From: Bondarzewia mesenterica
Lineage: Eukaryota > Basidiomycota > Agaricomycetes > Russulales > Bondarzewiaceae
Assembly (NCBI GenBank): GCA_004802705.1
Contig: SGPL01000001.1
Coordinates: 124,001-188,000, forward strand
Length of the DNA stretch: 64,000 nt
Direction of reading: 5' to 3'
The position numbers were made by a program, and so were the translations under genes. Shown one piece after another: positions 35,480 to 46,457 of the stretch. Every line of letters begins with the position of its first letter. Positions within the stretch are counted from its first letter, which is position 1. The notes under the pieces are model-generated. The model searched no databases. It was not told the DNA's origin and saw only the letters and a list, made by a program, of their open reading frames with translations.

Positions 35480-36840
35480 TATGTTTTTATGCGGCGGCCT
35501 GAGCGAAGTTGACGACGGGTGGCCATCGGAGCATCAATTGCCCTTGTATTTCTGTAAGGAACAAGGTCAGCCAGCCAGTCATCATTCATCGCTCATCGTC
35601 AATCTCAGTATTATCCGAGTCGGTGAATTCGCGCATGGTTGGCGACCAATGATCATTGTGCACGATCTGCACAACTTAGGCAAGAGCGAGTCCATGGCAC
35701 CCCAATTCAGGCCTTCTCTCATATATGAACCAAGCCATCGATTTAGGCCCCGATGCACCTACCAAGCTCCAGCGTCCGGACAATTGCCGTATCAGACCGA
35801 GGTTGTTTTTTGAACGAATCCTTACCTCTTCGACACACCAAAGACTGCCTTGCGGCGCGTGAGCTCAATTGGGGGTAGCCACGAGGGGTGATAGATGTCT
35901 TGCACGCACATGCCAGAGTTGGATCCCGTAGGGATATACACGCCTAAAATGACTGGCAGAGCGTACTTCCGATTATTAACAAAAGCAAGGTGTGCAGTCC
36001 TTTTAACCATCTGGAGTGCTGACATCACCGTCGGTAACCTGTTTTCGAGCCAGAATAACTGCGCTCTGCCCGGTAAAAGCACGATCAAGACGCGATTCCT
36101 CAAAAGTTTCAGCAGCCACAGTGCATTTTTGACTGCTGACGCTGCCTTCGAGTCGAGTGAATGTCAACAAAAGAAGAAATATCAATGAGGATTTGGAACT
36201 TAACCCTTCCCCCGCATTGACAGAAGCCCGATGTGCAGCCCAAGCACCCTAAACGCACGTCAGACTCCTCAAGACAATTTCCAGAGGCCCAACAGGAGAA
36301 AGTGACCGTCGTGCGTTGACGACACCTCCTCGATAATGGTCACAAGAATGTGCCCGATTAGAGTCCAGTACGTCGTTGTGCCGCTTCGAACACGCACGCA
36401 CTTGTTAACGCTGTCCTCGCTACGGACGCCCACCCGAAAATGCCCACCCTCTGCAGGCAACCTTGCATCATCGAAGGACTTTCATCATAATGTGCAAGCA
36501 CCTTTGAAAGTGATGTACATGTGCCAAAATGAGAAACACTCAAACAGCACAAATTTTGGCTCCGATGCGAAGTCGGCATGCAGTTGTTTCATTCTGCTTG
36601 AATTTTTCGAGGGCAGACTTGTGCCTTCACAAAACGCAACTCCAGGACAGCGGACCTGCAATCCCAGATCATATGCGAGGGTCAGCGCACGCGGAGGCGG
36701 AAGTGAATGACACAAATCTTTCGAGCTGCATGATAACCATCCTGTCACATCCGCCACATGGCCAGAAGATGTGTGTGCGGACCAATCGCAGGCAGGTGTC
36801 AAAAGAGACAAAAAAACACGATGTGGACTGCTTGCGCTGG
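35480..36840 (+). repeat. Copy A of an imperfect tandem duplication; decayed FHA gene remnant
   Basis: Runs in parallel with copy B (37030-38680). Matching anchors: 35521/37063 (gccatcggagc..caattgccc), 35890/37219 (gata..tg.cttgcacgcac), 36285/38025 (aggcccaacagg against aggcccatcagg), 36323/38064 (acctcctcgat), 36469/38209 (catcgaaggactt) and 36741/38589 (cctgt..catccgcc). The offset rises from about 1.33 to 1.74 kb between the second and third anchors, so copy A lacks about 410 bp that in copy B hold FHA exons 1 and 2. Only a degenerate relative of FHA exon 3 remains near 36240-36336. No intact ORF supports a gene here. Boundaries are approximate and were found by eye. Confidence 0.65.
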
Positions 36841-37389
36841 CCGACGGTACATGCCCGCCATATCTGAGCTGTCAAAGGAAGCAGCTTCACTTTGAACTCG
36901 CGTAAGGGAAAGAAATATATTGGTGTCAAGCTGGCCATCGTCAAATGATGATGGACTGGTCCATGGCCAAGAACATGGAAAATCAAACGGAAGCACTTTT
37001 TGAACGAGAGCCTGCCTCGACGGAATGAAAGCCACGATATCGTGCACGCCGGCGCTGAGAATTTGCCATCGGAGCCTCAATTGCCCTTGTATTCCTGTAA
37101 AAAGCGATGTCAGCCAGCCATTCTCGTTGATAGCTCATCTTCGATGGCGATACTATCAGTGATTGATCAGTCGCCTTCAGGATTGTGCATGCGCTCAAAT
37201 GGCAGGAGCAGGAGGAGTGATAGGTGGCTTGCACGCACACGCCAGAATTCGAAGCGCGAGGCCTAGGTGAAGCGAGACATGGCAAGTACCTGAGGTCAGG
37301 GCAACATAGGCGACATCCTGTCAAGAACTCTTCCTTCAGCCATCCATTGATATCCCCGAGCATAGCGCCATCGAGCAGAGAGAATTGCA

Positions 37390-37396
37390 TATAAAA
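37390..37396 (+). promoter_or_regulatory. TATA box of the FHA mini-gene
   Basis: TATAAAA inside gcatataaaaaggc, 93-99 bp upstream of the ATG at 37489. The spacing is appropriate and supports the start. Confidence 0.6.
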
Positions 37397-37488
37397 AGGC
37401 CTCGAAGAATGCTGGTCAAACTTCACTATCTTCCAAGACTCCCTTTCAGCCGCACTCTTCGACTCATCCATCCTACCAACCGAAAAAA

Positions 37489-38060
37489 ATGAACGTCATG
37501 CTTTGCAAAACCATTAGCCTGTCCCCATTGGCAGACAGTGCACCTTTTACTGCCAGATACATCCCGCTAGCTGTGCAGCCGGTTATCCTAGGCAGAGAGA
37601 AAATGGCCGGCAATGGTGCAGCGGCGCCAACAAATGGCCTCTTCTCTATCGTCGGAGGTGAATCTGACGACCTCCCAGTCAGCCCCGTCCACGCGGAGCT
37701 CTACACAAAGGACAGACATGTTCGTGCACACCCCTGCAGTCAATCACTGATGTGGTCTCTCCTGTTGAATCAGATAAACTCAACCATTACTTCCAGGTTT
37801 ATATCAAGGACCTCGACTCTGTACATGGAACTTGGGTCGACGACGAGAAGATCAAGATGCCGAAGTTGCTGGAGACTGGGAGCATCATTGTGAGCCTTCA
37901 CTATCCATTGTCACGCCAAACAAAGAGGAGACTCATGCATCCCCGTATTCCTCGGCGTCGATAGGAGCTCGGCATACAGCTCGAGCAGTCAGCAGACACG
38001 CCGGACTCCTCTATAGACACCAAGAGGCCCATCAGGGCGAAGGTCACCATCGTGGGGTGA
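37489..38060 (+). CDS. Stand-alone FHA-domain protein
   Basis: Three exons: 37489-37719, 37797-37889, 37965-38060; 139 aa. Essentially the whole protein is one FHA domain: IPLAVQPVILGREKMAGNG (the conserved Gly-Arg), LPVSPVHAELYTKDRHVYIK (the Ser-x-x-His), LDSVHGTWVDDEKI (in place of the usual SxNGT) and LLETGSIIELGIQLE, ending RPIRAKVTIVG. FHA domains bind phosphothreonine peptides, so a phospho-dependent adaptor role is likely; the small size leaves no room for a kinase or RING domain. All junctions are GT-AG and in frame (donors gttcgt and gtgagc). A TATA box lies about 95 bp upstream. It sits in the better-preserved half of a tandem duplication, between two F-box paralogs. Larger FHA-TM or FHA-RING proteins exist in fungi, but I see no extra exon here. 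Confidence 0.75.
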
Positions 38061-38680
38061 TGGTACCTCCTCGATGATAGCCAGAAGGGTGCCATGAGAG
38101 TCCGGTACGTTGCTGGTTCGAGTATGCACACCGGCATCTGACCTGTCCGCCTCTGCTCCGGCTACAGATGCTCACCAAAAAAAAGGTCCCCTATGACACA
38201 CCTTCGTTCATCGAAGGACTTTTCATCAGTGTGAATGGTCTGCTGTACATACATCTTCATATGTTGCTCCTGATTCTGTATTAAGAACCTGCATGCGATG
38301 CCAGTGACATTTGGAAGTGCAAGCGATTTGGCTGACTAGAAGGGCGTGGACGGGAAGCAAATAGCATAGAAAGGTAGAGGCGGCATACACAACGGCGAGG
38401 AAGGAATCAGAAGCCAGGTACGAAGAACGAAGGTTCGAAAAGTGCAAGCTTTGAGTCTGAGTCAAGAAACCTAACACGCAGTAGTTCTATACCGCTTGAG
38501 TACCCCGAGAGCAGTTAGCGCCCCCACGAAACGCATTGCGCACGGGTAGAAGAGCATGACGCGATCTCTCGAGTCGCATCATGTCTGTCCTGTTGCATCC
38601 GCCGCACGGCCAACAAAGGTGTGTGCGGAGCTGCCTTCAGCGAGCAATGATTGAGAATGGACACGATGTGGACGTCACTG

Positions 38681-40400
38681 TAGCAATGTCTTCGAGACCA
38701 AACGACATAGTCAAAGGCTGCGGGATCAATTCGAGAAAAGAGTCGGCACCATCACCCATGCAAGCAAACGATGGAAATGAAACAGCATGAATAATTGTCG
38801 CGCCAACCTGAATCCACCCGGCGTACGAGGAAAAATACGCAGTAATAGACGCAACTTTAAGTTTGGGGAATCGCTGAATAGTTGCAAGCCAGATCAGGGT
38901 AGAGCCGTCGGGCCTCGCAGACTGAAACGTCAGGATATGTACGCAAGTCCTGCGGGATGCGCCGGCATCACTGCGTATAAAGCGGCTCCAGCAGGGCGTC
39001 GTTTGCATCGATTCGGATGGGCAAGAGTCTGCAGAGCATAGATTAAAATCCGCTGCGTCGTGTGAAGATCAAGATCGTTCATCGTGGAAGACGAATCGAT
39101 GAGTATTCACCAATGGGCTTACTGTACTTACCTCCGAACGAAATCCTTGACTCGAGTCACGCATAGCAATCAGCTCGTACCGCAGGACGCATCGGCAGAA
39201 TCAGGGCACGGCAACAACGATACATGGGCTTGCAACCTATCGACAGAGTGCTTCAACCTGTATTCGTTTTGAATCCAGCTACATGAGCTGTTGTAAGAAA
39301 AAGCAACGAAAATAATACACGCACCCTGTAGGCTGGACTCTAGCGGCACTCATGGATACGCACGTCGACATTGTGGTCCTAAAGCATTAAGTTGCAACAG
39401 CCGTGGCACGGTGGCAGGTGTTATCATGATCTGAGTAGACTTTGCCTCCGACGGCTATCGGCGTCGCCGCAGCAGGTCGCGGCGCCCCAGTCGGAGCCCC
39501 GTTGCTTCAACTTTGACTCAGTCCAAACTCAGTCCAGCGGCTCCCACTGGATGCTGGAGGCTCACACATTGCACTCTACAAACGCTCTACGTCGTCTAAC
39601 TGTAACACTTAAAATGGCAGTTTATATCCAACCTATAAGCCCTGTTCTCACTTTTAAACTAAGTAGTCCAGGCGCTTGGCAGGGCCCCAACGATCCATGT
39701 AGTACGTCCTCACTGCACAGTCTCCACTAGCACAGCGCGGAAAAGACGGTGCACGATCCATCTCTCTCGAATGCATATATCGTGTTCTGCCGCGTGCTCC
39801 ACCATTCCACTTTTCATTTTCTGTCTTCCAGAAACATCAGTCGACTCATGAGACCGTGCGTGTCATCTCCGGTTCGGAGTACATGTACTTCATCAGCGAT
39901 GGCACCCATCAGACTGGCAGCCTATCTGTCTATCGCCAGGTTTGTTCTAACTCCATAGACGGACGGGTGGTCGACCCACTGTCAAATTATACAGCGTGGG
40001 TTCAATGTACAGCATGTAAGTACCCTCCCGATTTTACCAAAAATTGTTCGCTCCAGCTCATGACAAGATGGTACTAGCATTCCACTAGGCCCACGTTCTC
40101 CTTTCCGGCCGCGTGTTCACCTGTACAGGAGAAGGGGACTTGCAAAAATGAGATTCACACAGCCGCGCTCGCTCGCTCACCCGACAACTAACTCTGGTAA
40201 CTCGGGTACTCAAACAAAGGACCACTGAAATGCTGAAGACTTGCCGCCCACCAAGCTGCCATTGCACCAGTATCTCTATCTTTGGCTCCAGCTCGCCCAA
40301 CGCACGCACGCACGAACGGCAATCACGATCGCTCATCGTCGGACAATTGTCCCGTGCTCTGACTCGTGTCATCTGAGGTAGATACTCAGTTCCGATCCAA
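38681..40400. other. Gene-poor stretch, no supported gene
   Basis: About 1.7 kb. The left edge holds part of a minus-strand open frame (38637-39008) with hydrophobic segments (VASITAYFSSYAGWIQVGA), and a nearby frame at 38226-38477 is also hydrophobic, but splicing and start are not convincing. A short plus-strand frame at 39856-40077 is unrecognised. Confidence 0.4.
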
Positions 40401-41746
40401 CTACATGAGACTATGTATTCCCTCAAACCTTGCCCATGCCTCTGGCGCTTCCACTTTCATTCTAAGCATATCCTCATGGGATAGAATAAATCTTTCCAGC
40501 TTCAGTATCCCATCACTATTGGTGTCCCTTGCATTGGTTGGCAGAAACCACCGTGATTCGACCATGTCGATGAGCATGTTGTAGAAGGGAGCATCGAAAG
40601 GACCGCATATCGGTATAAATTTCGGATTGTCCTCGAGGGCGATCTGGAAGGTCAAAAGCTTGGTGTTCTGGCCCGAAATCAAGACCTGGTCGGCACCGAA
40701 ACGGAGCGTCAAGGCGTCAACAACGCGAGCATTGAACACGGCGCAAGATAAGCCCAGAAACGTCAAATTTGGCACGTTCCTGAGGACCTCCAAGAGCGCA
40801 ACACCCTCCATGTGGATATTCGTGAGTTGGAGGATCTGAAGGGAGGATGAACAGTGAGAGGAGAATCTCAGAAGAGTGGTCGGCAAAAGAGTGTACTGCT
40901 CCTCCTTATGGTCGGGACTGACATCCAATTCCAGATTCTGCAGCCGTGGGAGGATGAACGACCGTAAGAAGACGTCCAAGTGTTGTTGAATACACACGGA
41001 CAGGAACAGTTGGAGCAAATGAGGAACTTCCTCTGGGGGATATATCTCGAGGACGTCGACGTCTCTCCTAGTGGGACCCACGCACGTGAACGAAGTAGGT
41101 TTCGACATTGTGAGATGCCCGAGATCATATCTCGTAGAGGGCAATAGCCAACATCAAGACCCCAAGCGAAGCTGGTCAGATGAGGCCAGGGCAATTCCCA
41201 GTCTTGCACTGAACCAAACCATCCGACGCTCAGGTCCTGCAGGCGCGGAGCAGTGAGCAAGGCTCCTAACATGACATGCCCATTGCTGTTAGTCAGATCC
41301 CTGAAGGTGCATGACTCCAGCAACGGCAGGCAACCCGTCAAACTTGCGAGCGCGTGAGGCACGGCAACGGGATGATCCAACCACAGATAGAAGCTCCTCC
41401 ATCGACAGGAATGAAAACAAAGAATGGCGAGAATCTCCGCCAACATGTCTTCGCGGGTTACCTCCGTCGACAACACGATATCAAGGGGCAGAAACTCGGA
41501 GCGAAGGAGCCAGCCCTCCAATGCGGAAAGAAACGATTGGAATTGAACGGGACCGTCTGGCATATGGCGAGGCAAACATAAGCTTGTCCACAATTGAGGC
41601 ATGGACAAAGCCACCGTCCTCCATTCTGTGCAAACTCGCATGAGGACAAGAGGAGCCGAGTTGGGATGGAGAGCCTCCCGCTTGTCAGGGAGACAAAACA
41701 GGAAAACGTTGTTAAAAATCTCCAACGGGAGCGGCAGAGTCTTCAT
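40401..41746 (-). pseudogene. F-box/LRR-like protein (paralog B), frameshifted
   Basis: Paralog of the F-box gene at 33.4-34.8 kb. The first frame, 41746 down to about 41100, gives MKTLPLPLEIFNNVFLFCLP, RVCTEWRTVALSMPQLW and reaches GISQCRNL. The second frame, from about 41095 to 40401, continues with TSFTCVGPTRR, IQQHLDVFLRSFILPRL, LISGQNTKLL and NMLIDMVESRWFLPTNARDTN. Paralog A has the two parts in one frame (GISQCRNLATLVFSG). Here one base is missing at about 41095-41101, and no intron of workable length fits. An ambiguous base (N) at 41798 shows that local sequence quality is not perfect, so this may be an assembly error and not a true lesion. If intact the protein would be about 447 aa. 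Confidence 0.65.
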
Positions 41747-42377
41747 CGGATCTGCGAGGAATTTGTGACGATGGCGGCGTCGCTAGACACGATTTTTNAA
41801 AGCAGTGCGACGTGTCCTGTTCAAAAGTCCGTGTAAGCATTGGAATGCGATGGAGGACGGGGTATCGACCACGCACCAAGATTGAATGCAAGATGGCGTG
41901 AAAAAAATGTTTCCTGCAAGCAACGTTCGCAATCGAAGATGCAGAGGTATATGACAGGGTTGTCCCAAAGTGTGTTCTGGCAGCAGACAAGAGTAAGTGC
42001 AGCAAAGGTAGAACTCACCCCTTGTATATCATCTCCAAAAATACAAAGAAGTCGGCAGCTATGAGGAAGTGGCTCAAGGTCGGAGCGTCTAAATACAAAG
42101 ACAGACAAGGACAGCACAAAGTATCTAAATTGATATACAAAGATAAAGTACCCCTAGCCAGTTCAGCAAACAAAGGATGTGCATATATGCAGATACAGTG
42201 AGAATGGAAGCCTATGAAAGAACCAATTCTAGCGTGCGAATCACCGATCGCATAGGATATCTATTACTAGTTGTTGCCGATGCCGCATACACTGGTAAAG
42301 TGCCGCATGGCAACGGTGGTATCGCCAGGGACTGACGCTTCAGTCGCAGACGAAATGAGTGGGACATACGGCATGGA
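41747..42377. other. Gap with an ambiguous base, no gene recognised
   Basis: 631 bp between F-box paralog B and the MFS gene. Position 41798 is N. Overlapping short frames have no recognisable content. Confidence 0.4.
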
Positions 42378-44765
42378 TTAGTCCCTCGCCTCTCGCTCCT
42401 CGGCCATCTCGCGCCAGCGCTCGCCCTTGTACAGCACGAGGAGGATGAGCAGCTCGCAGATAATGAGCAAGCCCGTCCAGAGCGTGTAGAGTCCGCCATC
42501 GCCAATTGAATTCTTTGAAATTAGGTGAGTATGAATGGCAGGTACGGTCGAGCAGATAACTGACGCCGATCATATTGCATAATATGGCATAGAGAAGAAA
42601 AAGTGAGGATAGCAGGTACTCACCTGGAGCGGTACGGCAACCTCCGCAAAAATGAATGCGAAGAGCCCGCGGAAGGCGCTGTTGGCCGCGACCGCGGAGG
42701 ACGAGCGACCGACGTTGGCGTCAACGATATAGGCAAGGGTGCTCGAGTAGATCCAGCTGTAGACGAAAATAGCGTAAGAAGCAGAGATGGGGAGAAATCC
42801 AACAAAGGGAAAGGAAATAAAGCGTACATAGTGAAGAACCCTGAGAAGAAGAGTGCAATGCAGATCGGTGCGATGTGCGTGTGTTTGTCAATGAGCCAGG
42901 CGTAAGCGATGACGGGAAGGGGAAGGAAGAACATGGCGGGCTTCGTGCTTTGTAGACGCATCTACACGATAAGGAAAAAAAATTACCGCTGGTAAATCAT
43001 CTCCGAGGGCTATGGGGACCATGAGTATAATGTGAATGGATACACACTTCAGCAACGTGGAATCCTCTTTCTGCTCTGAGGCGGGCAAGGACGCGGTCGG
43101 AGTAGCGACCGCCTAGGATACTACCACCCATGCTACCTGAGAAAAATAGAGTAAAAGATCGACAATATTAACACAAGTGTCCGTGATGGGGTTGAAAGGG
43201 GACGGAAATCTGAGAAGCTCTGCGTACCTAAGCCAAACGAAAGAAGCACAAGACCGGTTGTGAGGGCATCGTAATGGTACCTCTCCTCGAGCGTCAGCGC
43301 ACAGGTGTACCAGATACAGTAGGTATAGCCGAAGATGAGTCCTGTGAATCGTTAGGTCAGAGCAAGACTGACAGGCAGGAGAGAGAGAAAAAGCGCACCA
43401 GATGCTACGAGAATAACAAGGTTGTTCCAGCGACGAAGGATGAAGACAAGAGGAGGGAGCGGATTCACGTCTCTCAAAGACAGTTTAATTTCTTTGATCG
43501 GCGCGGTGACAGCAGCTTCAAGGTCCTCAGGAGGCGCGTTCTTATCGGACGCCTCAATCCCAACCGCCAGGTCCTTTTCCCCCAGTTCCGCAAGCACCGT
43601 CATGCTCGATCTCTTCGATGCATCAACCTCTTTCGCTCGTTGCTGCTCCTTCAGCCTACGCAAGACCGTTTGATAGAGCATACTCCGCTCCCTCCGGAAC
43701 GTATCCCGGAAGAAGAGGACGAAGGCAATGAGACAGCAGCCCATGAAGATCACAAGGAACCAGAAGGTCGCGCGCCAGGACAAGTACTGTGTAAGAACAC
43801 CGCCTAGAATGGGACCTAGAGACGGTCCGAGGAGTGGTGCAGCGTAGTAGATGCCCATCATGGTGCCACGCTCAGAAGGATCGTAGATGTCGGCGAGAGT
43901 AGCGGCGCCAATAGCCATTACCGCGCTAGTCCTGTGTGTATGATACATTTTGCGTGAGTGCGCAGCAAAAGGTAGCATAAAAATATTTGTTTGATTTGCA
44001 TAGTGAGCGTGTGGTGTGAAACCAGAGGGAATTCCAGGGAAGTGTCGCACTTACCCGACTGCTTGGAGACACCGCATACCGATAAGTATTTCTATGGTTT
44101 TGGACAGAGCTGCTACTATGCAGCCTACCACAGCGATGGCTATGGAGGTAATATATACAATCTATGGAAATGCCAAAGAGTCGCAGATGGTGAGTTTATT
44201 GTCGAGAACGCGAGGATGTCTTCAGCCCGCGGAGTTCACGCACCTTTCGACCTTTGATCTCGCTGACGACACTCCATAACAGAGGCATGAAACCCTGAAT
44301 GAGAATGAACAGCGCGAGACTGAGAGACACCTGCCCGCTTGAGGCATGCAATTGTGCTTTCATTTGCTCGATTCCAGCTAAATGCTACGTTCAGCAAACG
44401 GGGTAACCGCGAGTCATAACACTGCGAAACTCACGGTTATAAATATTTGAAGCGAGGCCTGCAATCATAGATGCGCCTGAGATGATGAAGAGGACCAAAA
44501 ACTAACATGATCAAGAAAGGTGCACAATGAATCCAAATTCTCGAGATAACATGACAAAGAAACTCAGTACCTTGCGAGTAGAAGGCCATTTTCTGGGATC
44601 GTCTAACACATAGACATGCTCGATGTCTAATTTTTTATTCTCCGATATTGGGGCGTCGGTGTCGTCCTTCTCCTGGCTGGGGATATCAGTAGACTGGGGT
44701 GCAGGTGGAGTGCTCGTAGGCAAAGTCGTACTCGGGCCGTCTTCTACGCTGGAGGTGGTGGCCAT
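42378..44765 (-). CDS. MFS drug:H+ antiporter-like transporter (DHA1 type)
   Basis: Ten exons: 44571-44765, 44435-44501, 44244-44377, 44055-44161, 43399-43931, 43228-43341, 43048-43136, 42828-42961, 42624-42756, 42378-42512; 546 aa. After a polar N-terminus ending in DDPRKWPSTRK come about 12 hydrophobic segments. Motif A-like SEIKGRK follows helix 2, ADIYDPSERGTMMGIYYA and GPSLGPILGG (motif C, antiporter signature) follow in helices 4-5, and LSWRATFWFLVIFMG in helix 6. A long central loop (about 250-330) is charged. ILGGRYSDRVLARL is the second-half motif A. The tail ends GERWREMAEEREARD. The layout matches fungal DHA1 multidrug exporters in the plasma membrane; the substrate is unknown. All introns are GT-AG, 54-123 bp. 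Confidence 0.9.
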
Positions 44766-46457
44766 GCTCGAGTGAGGTCGTGAAGGACGTTACTCCCGGT
44801 CGCAAATAGCGCAGGGTAGGTTGGGATGCGTGGGAGGCACAATGGTCGGACGGAAAGCATTCTTATAAGAAGGTACTTATGTTTGTGGGAGAGGAGTGTG
44901 TTATCGGGCAGAGTATCTGTGGACCTCTTTTTCTCGGGACCACATTGTCCCGTGAGTCATCCTGCAATGAGCCCACTTCGGTCTCGCTGTCCGAAACTTA
45001 TCCCATGTGCCCCTCCAAGTTTACGCTGCAGTCTCATCTGGCCATGCATTCATTTTCGCCTTGCTCCGACCGCTCATTAGCTTCTTCGTGATATTGTCAC
45101 TGCTGTGGGGAGCCGATGAGCCGATCTCGAAGCCTCTTATTAATTTTACCACCTCTTGACAATCTCTTGAAGTACTGCTTGTCTTTTAGAAAATGTGGTC
45201 TTGCGCGGTATTTGCGCACGTAAATCCGCAGTCAGGCAAGGACCATGCCATTGCGCCGTGTCATATAATTTCACGGTGAAGAATCCGCGGGCGCGGCTTG
45301 TCAGGACATCCCACTTGTGCATGTTGAGATAGATTTGGGGCTGGCTTGAATCGGCTGGGTTACTTCTAATGTTGGCCGGGCCGCCCATGGTCCACCTGGT
45401 CTGTCGGATTCCTCGAGTCCAACGTTCACGCGTGGTTGCCTGCGATGAGCGCAGGCTACACACACCGACCATCCATTCGGGACTTATGCGATTTTGTTGC
45501 TCAGCAAGTTTTGTCGTTTTTTTTGTTCTTACAGTCAACATCAATTTGGCCCCGGCGTAGTTGCTCAGCGCTCACCAGTTGTAGACAGTAAGTCACCTTG
45601 ATCCATTGGCTGTTCCAATCATAACACGGCCGATGTTAATCCGTGCTAATTTTAACGTGTTTTGTCTTCGGTGCGACCACCCGATCGTCCTTGGTCCCTC
45701 TCGATTCTTCTTGGAGCGCCTTTCGGTTCCTTCGGTGAATTTACTCATGGGCTGGGCTGAAGGAGCCGCCGGCAGATGGATGCATGATATCATTTGATAA
45801 TGCCCACGATTGTATTGTATGTAGGAGAACATCGGCTCATGCTGTTCAAGTTATGCTCCTCGCGCAATGCTCTATGCACCCTTGGCGCCAGGCCTCATCG
45901 CTTCAGCTTCCAGGCTTGTCTTCGTCAGTACAGCATTCGGACTCTTGCCTGAGTTGTTAGCCGGCTTCTGAGGCTTTTCAGCCTGACCAGTAGTGACGGT
46001 TCTCAGCTTGGGACAATTTTAGAGCCGGAAGGACATGCACGTCGAGATACTCACAAGACCTGAGACAAGCAGATTTGATGAAACAACGTGGTATAAATAA
46101 TTGACCAACGGAGCAAGTTATTAATATGACTCGTGAGTCGTGGGCGGTTCGCAGCATATTTTGAGACAACGTTATCGCCTTCCGGTCGCTCTCGTCCGAC
46201 GAATCCGACGCGCTGAGATCACATGGAGCGAAAGCAGTCACCTGTCACCCCACGTAAGTAGCATTACGGGAAAAATCTATCTCGATTTCGTCATAGGCTG
46301 GCACCAGTTCGACTCGTCTGGTCTTTTTCTCTGGACTGGCTGGTATTTTTCCTCTTTTCAGAGGACGTCGTCATACAACCTTGGCTTTCTTCAACTACTG
46401 TATATCTCTTGATATAACTTGAATCACTTCAGTCGCAATACGACCCACGTTCTCAAC
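44766..46457. other. Intergenic region with no supported gene
   Basis: 1.69 kb between divergent MFS and IWR1 starts. Frames at 45146-45544 (minus, 132 codons) and 45369-45560 (plus) overlap each other and lack motifs or splice support. Probably promoter sequence for both neighbours. Confidence 0.45.

Larger units (their letters stand above)
37030..38680 (+). repeat. Copy B of the tandem duplication, carrying the intact FHA gene
   Basis: Second copy of the block described for 35480-36840, in direct orientation. It contains the FHA-domain mini-gene 37489-38060 with its TATA box. Similarity resumes downstream of the gene (38064-38250 and 38585-38680). Identity looks like roughly 60-75% by eye, so the duplication is not recent. 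Boundaries approximate. Confidence 0.65.

Noticed and set aside
39749..40077. Short plus-strand ORFs (VRVISGSEYMYFISDGTHQ) as a gene
   Set aside because: Protein-like in places, but no start, no consistent splice partners and no recognisable family.
45146..45544. 132-codon minus-strand ORF between MFS and IWR1
   Set aside because: No domain, no splice support and overlap with an opposite-strand ORF; probably chance.
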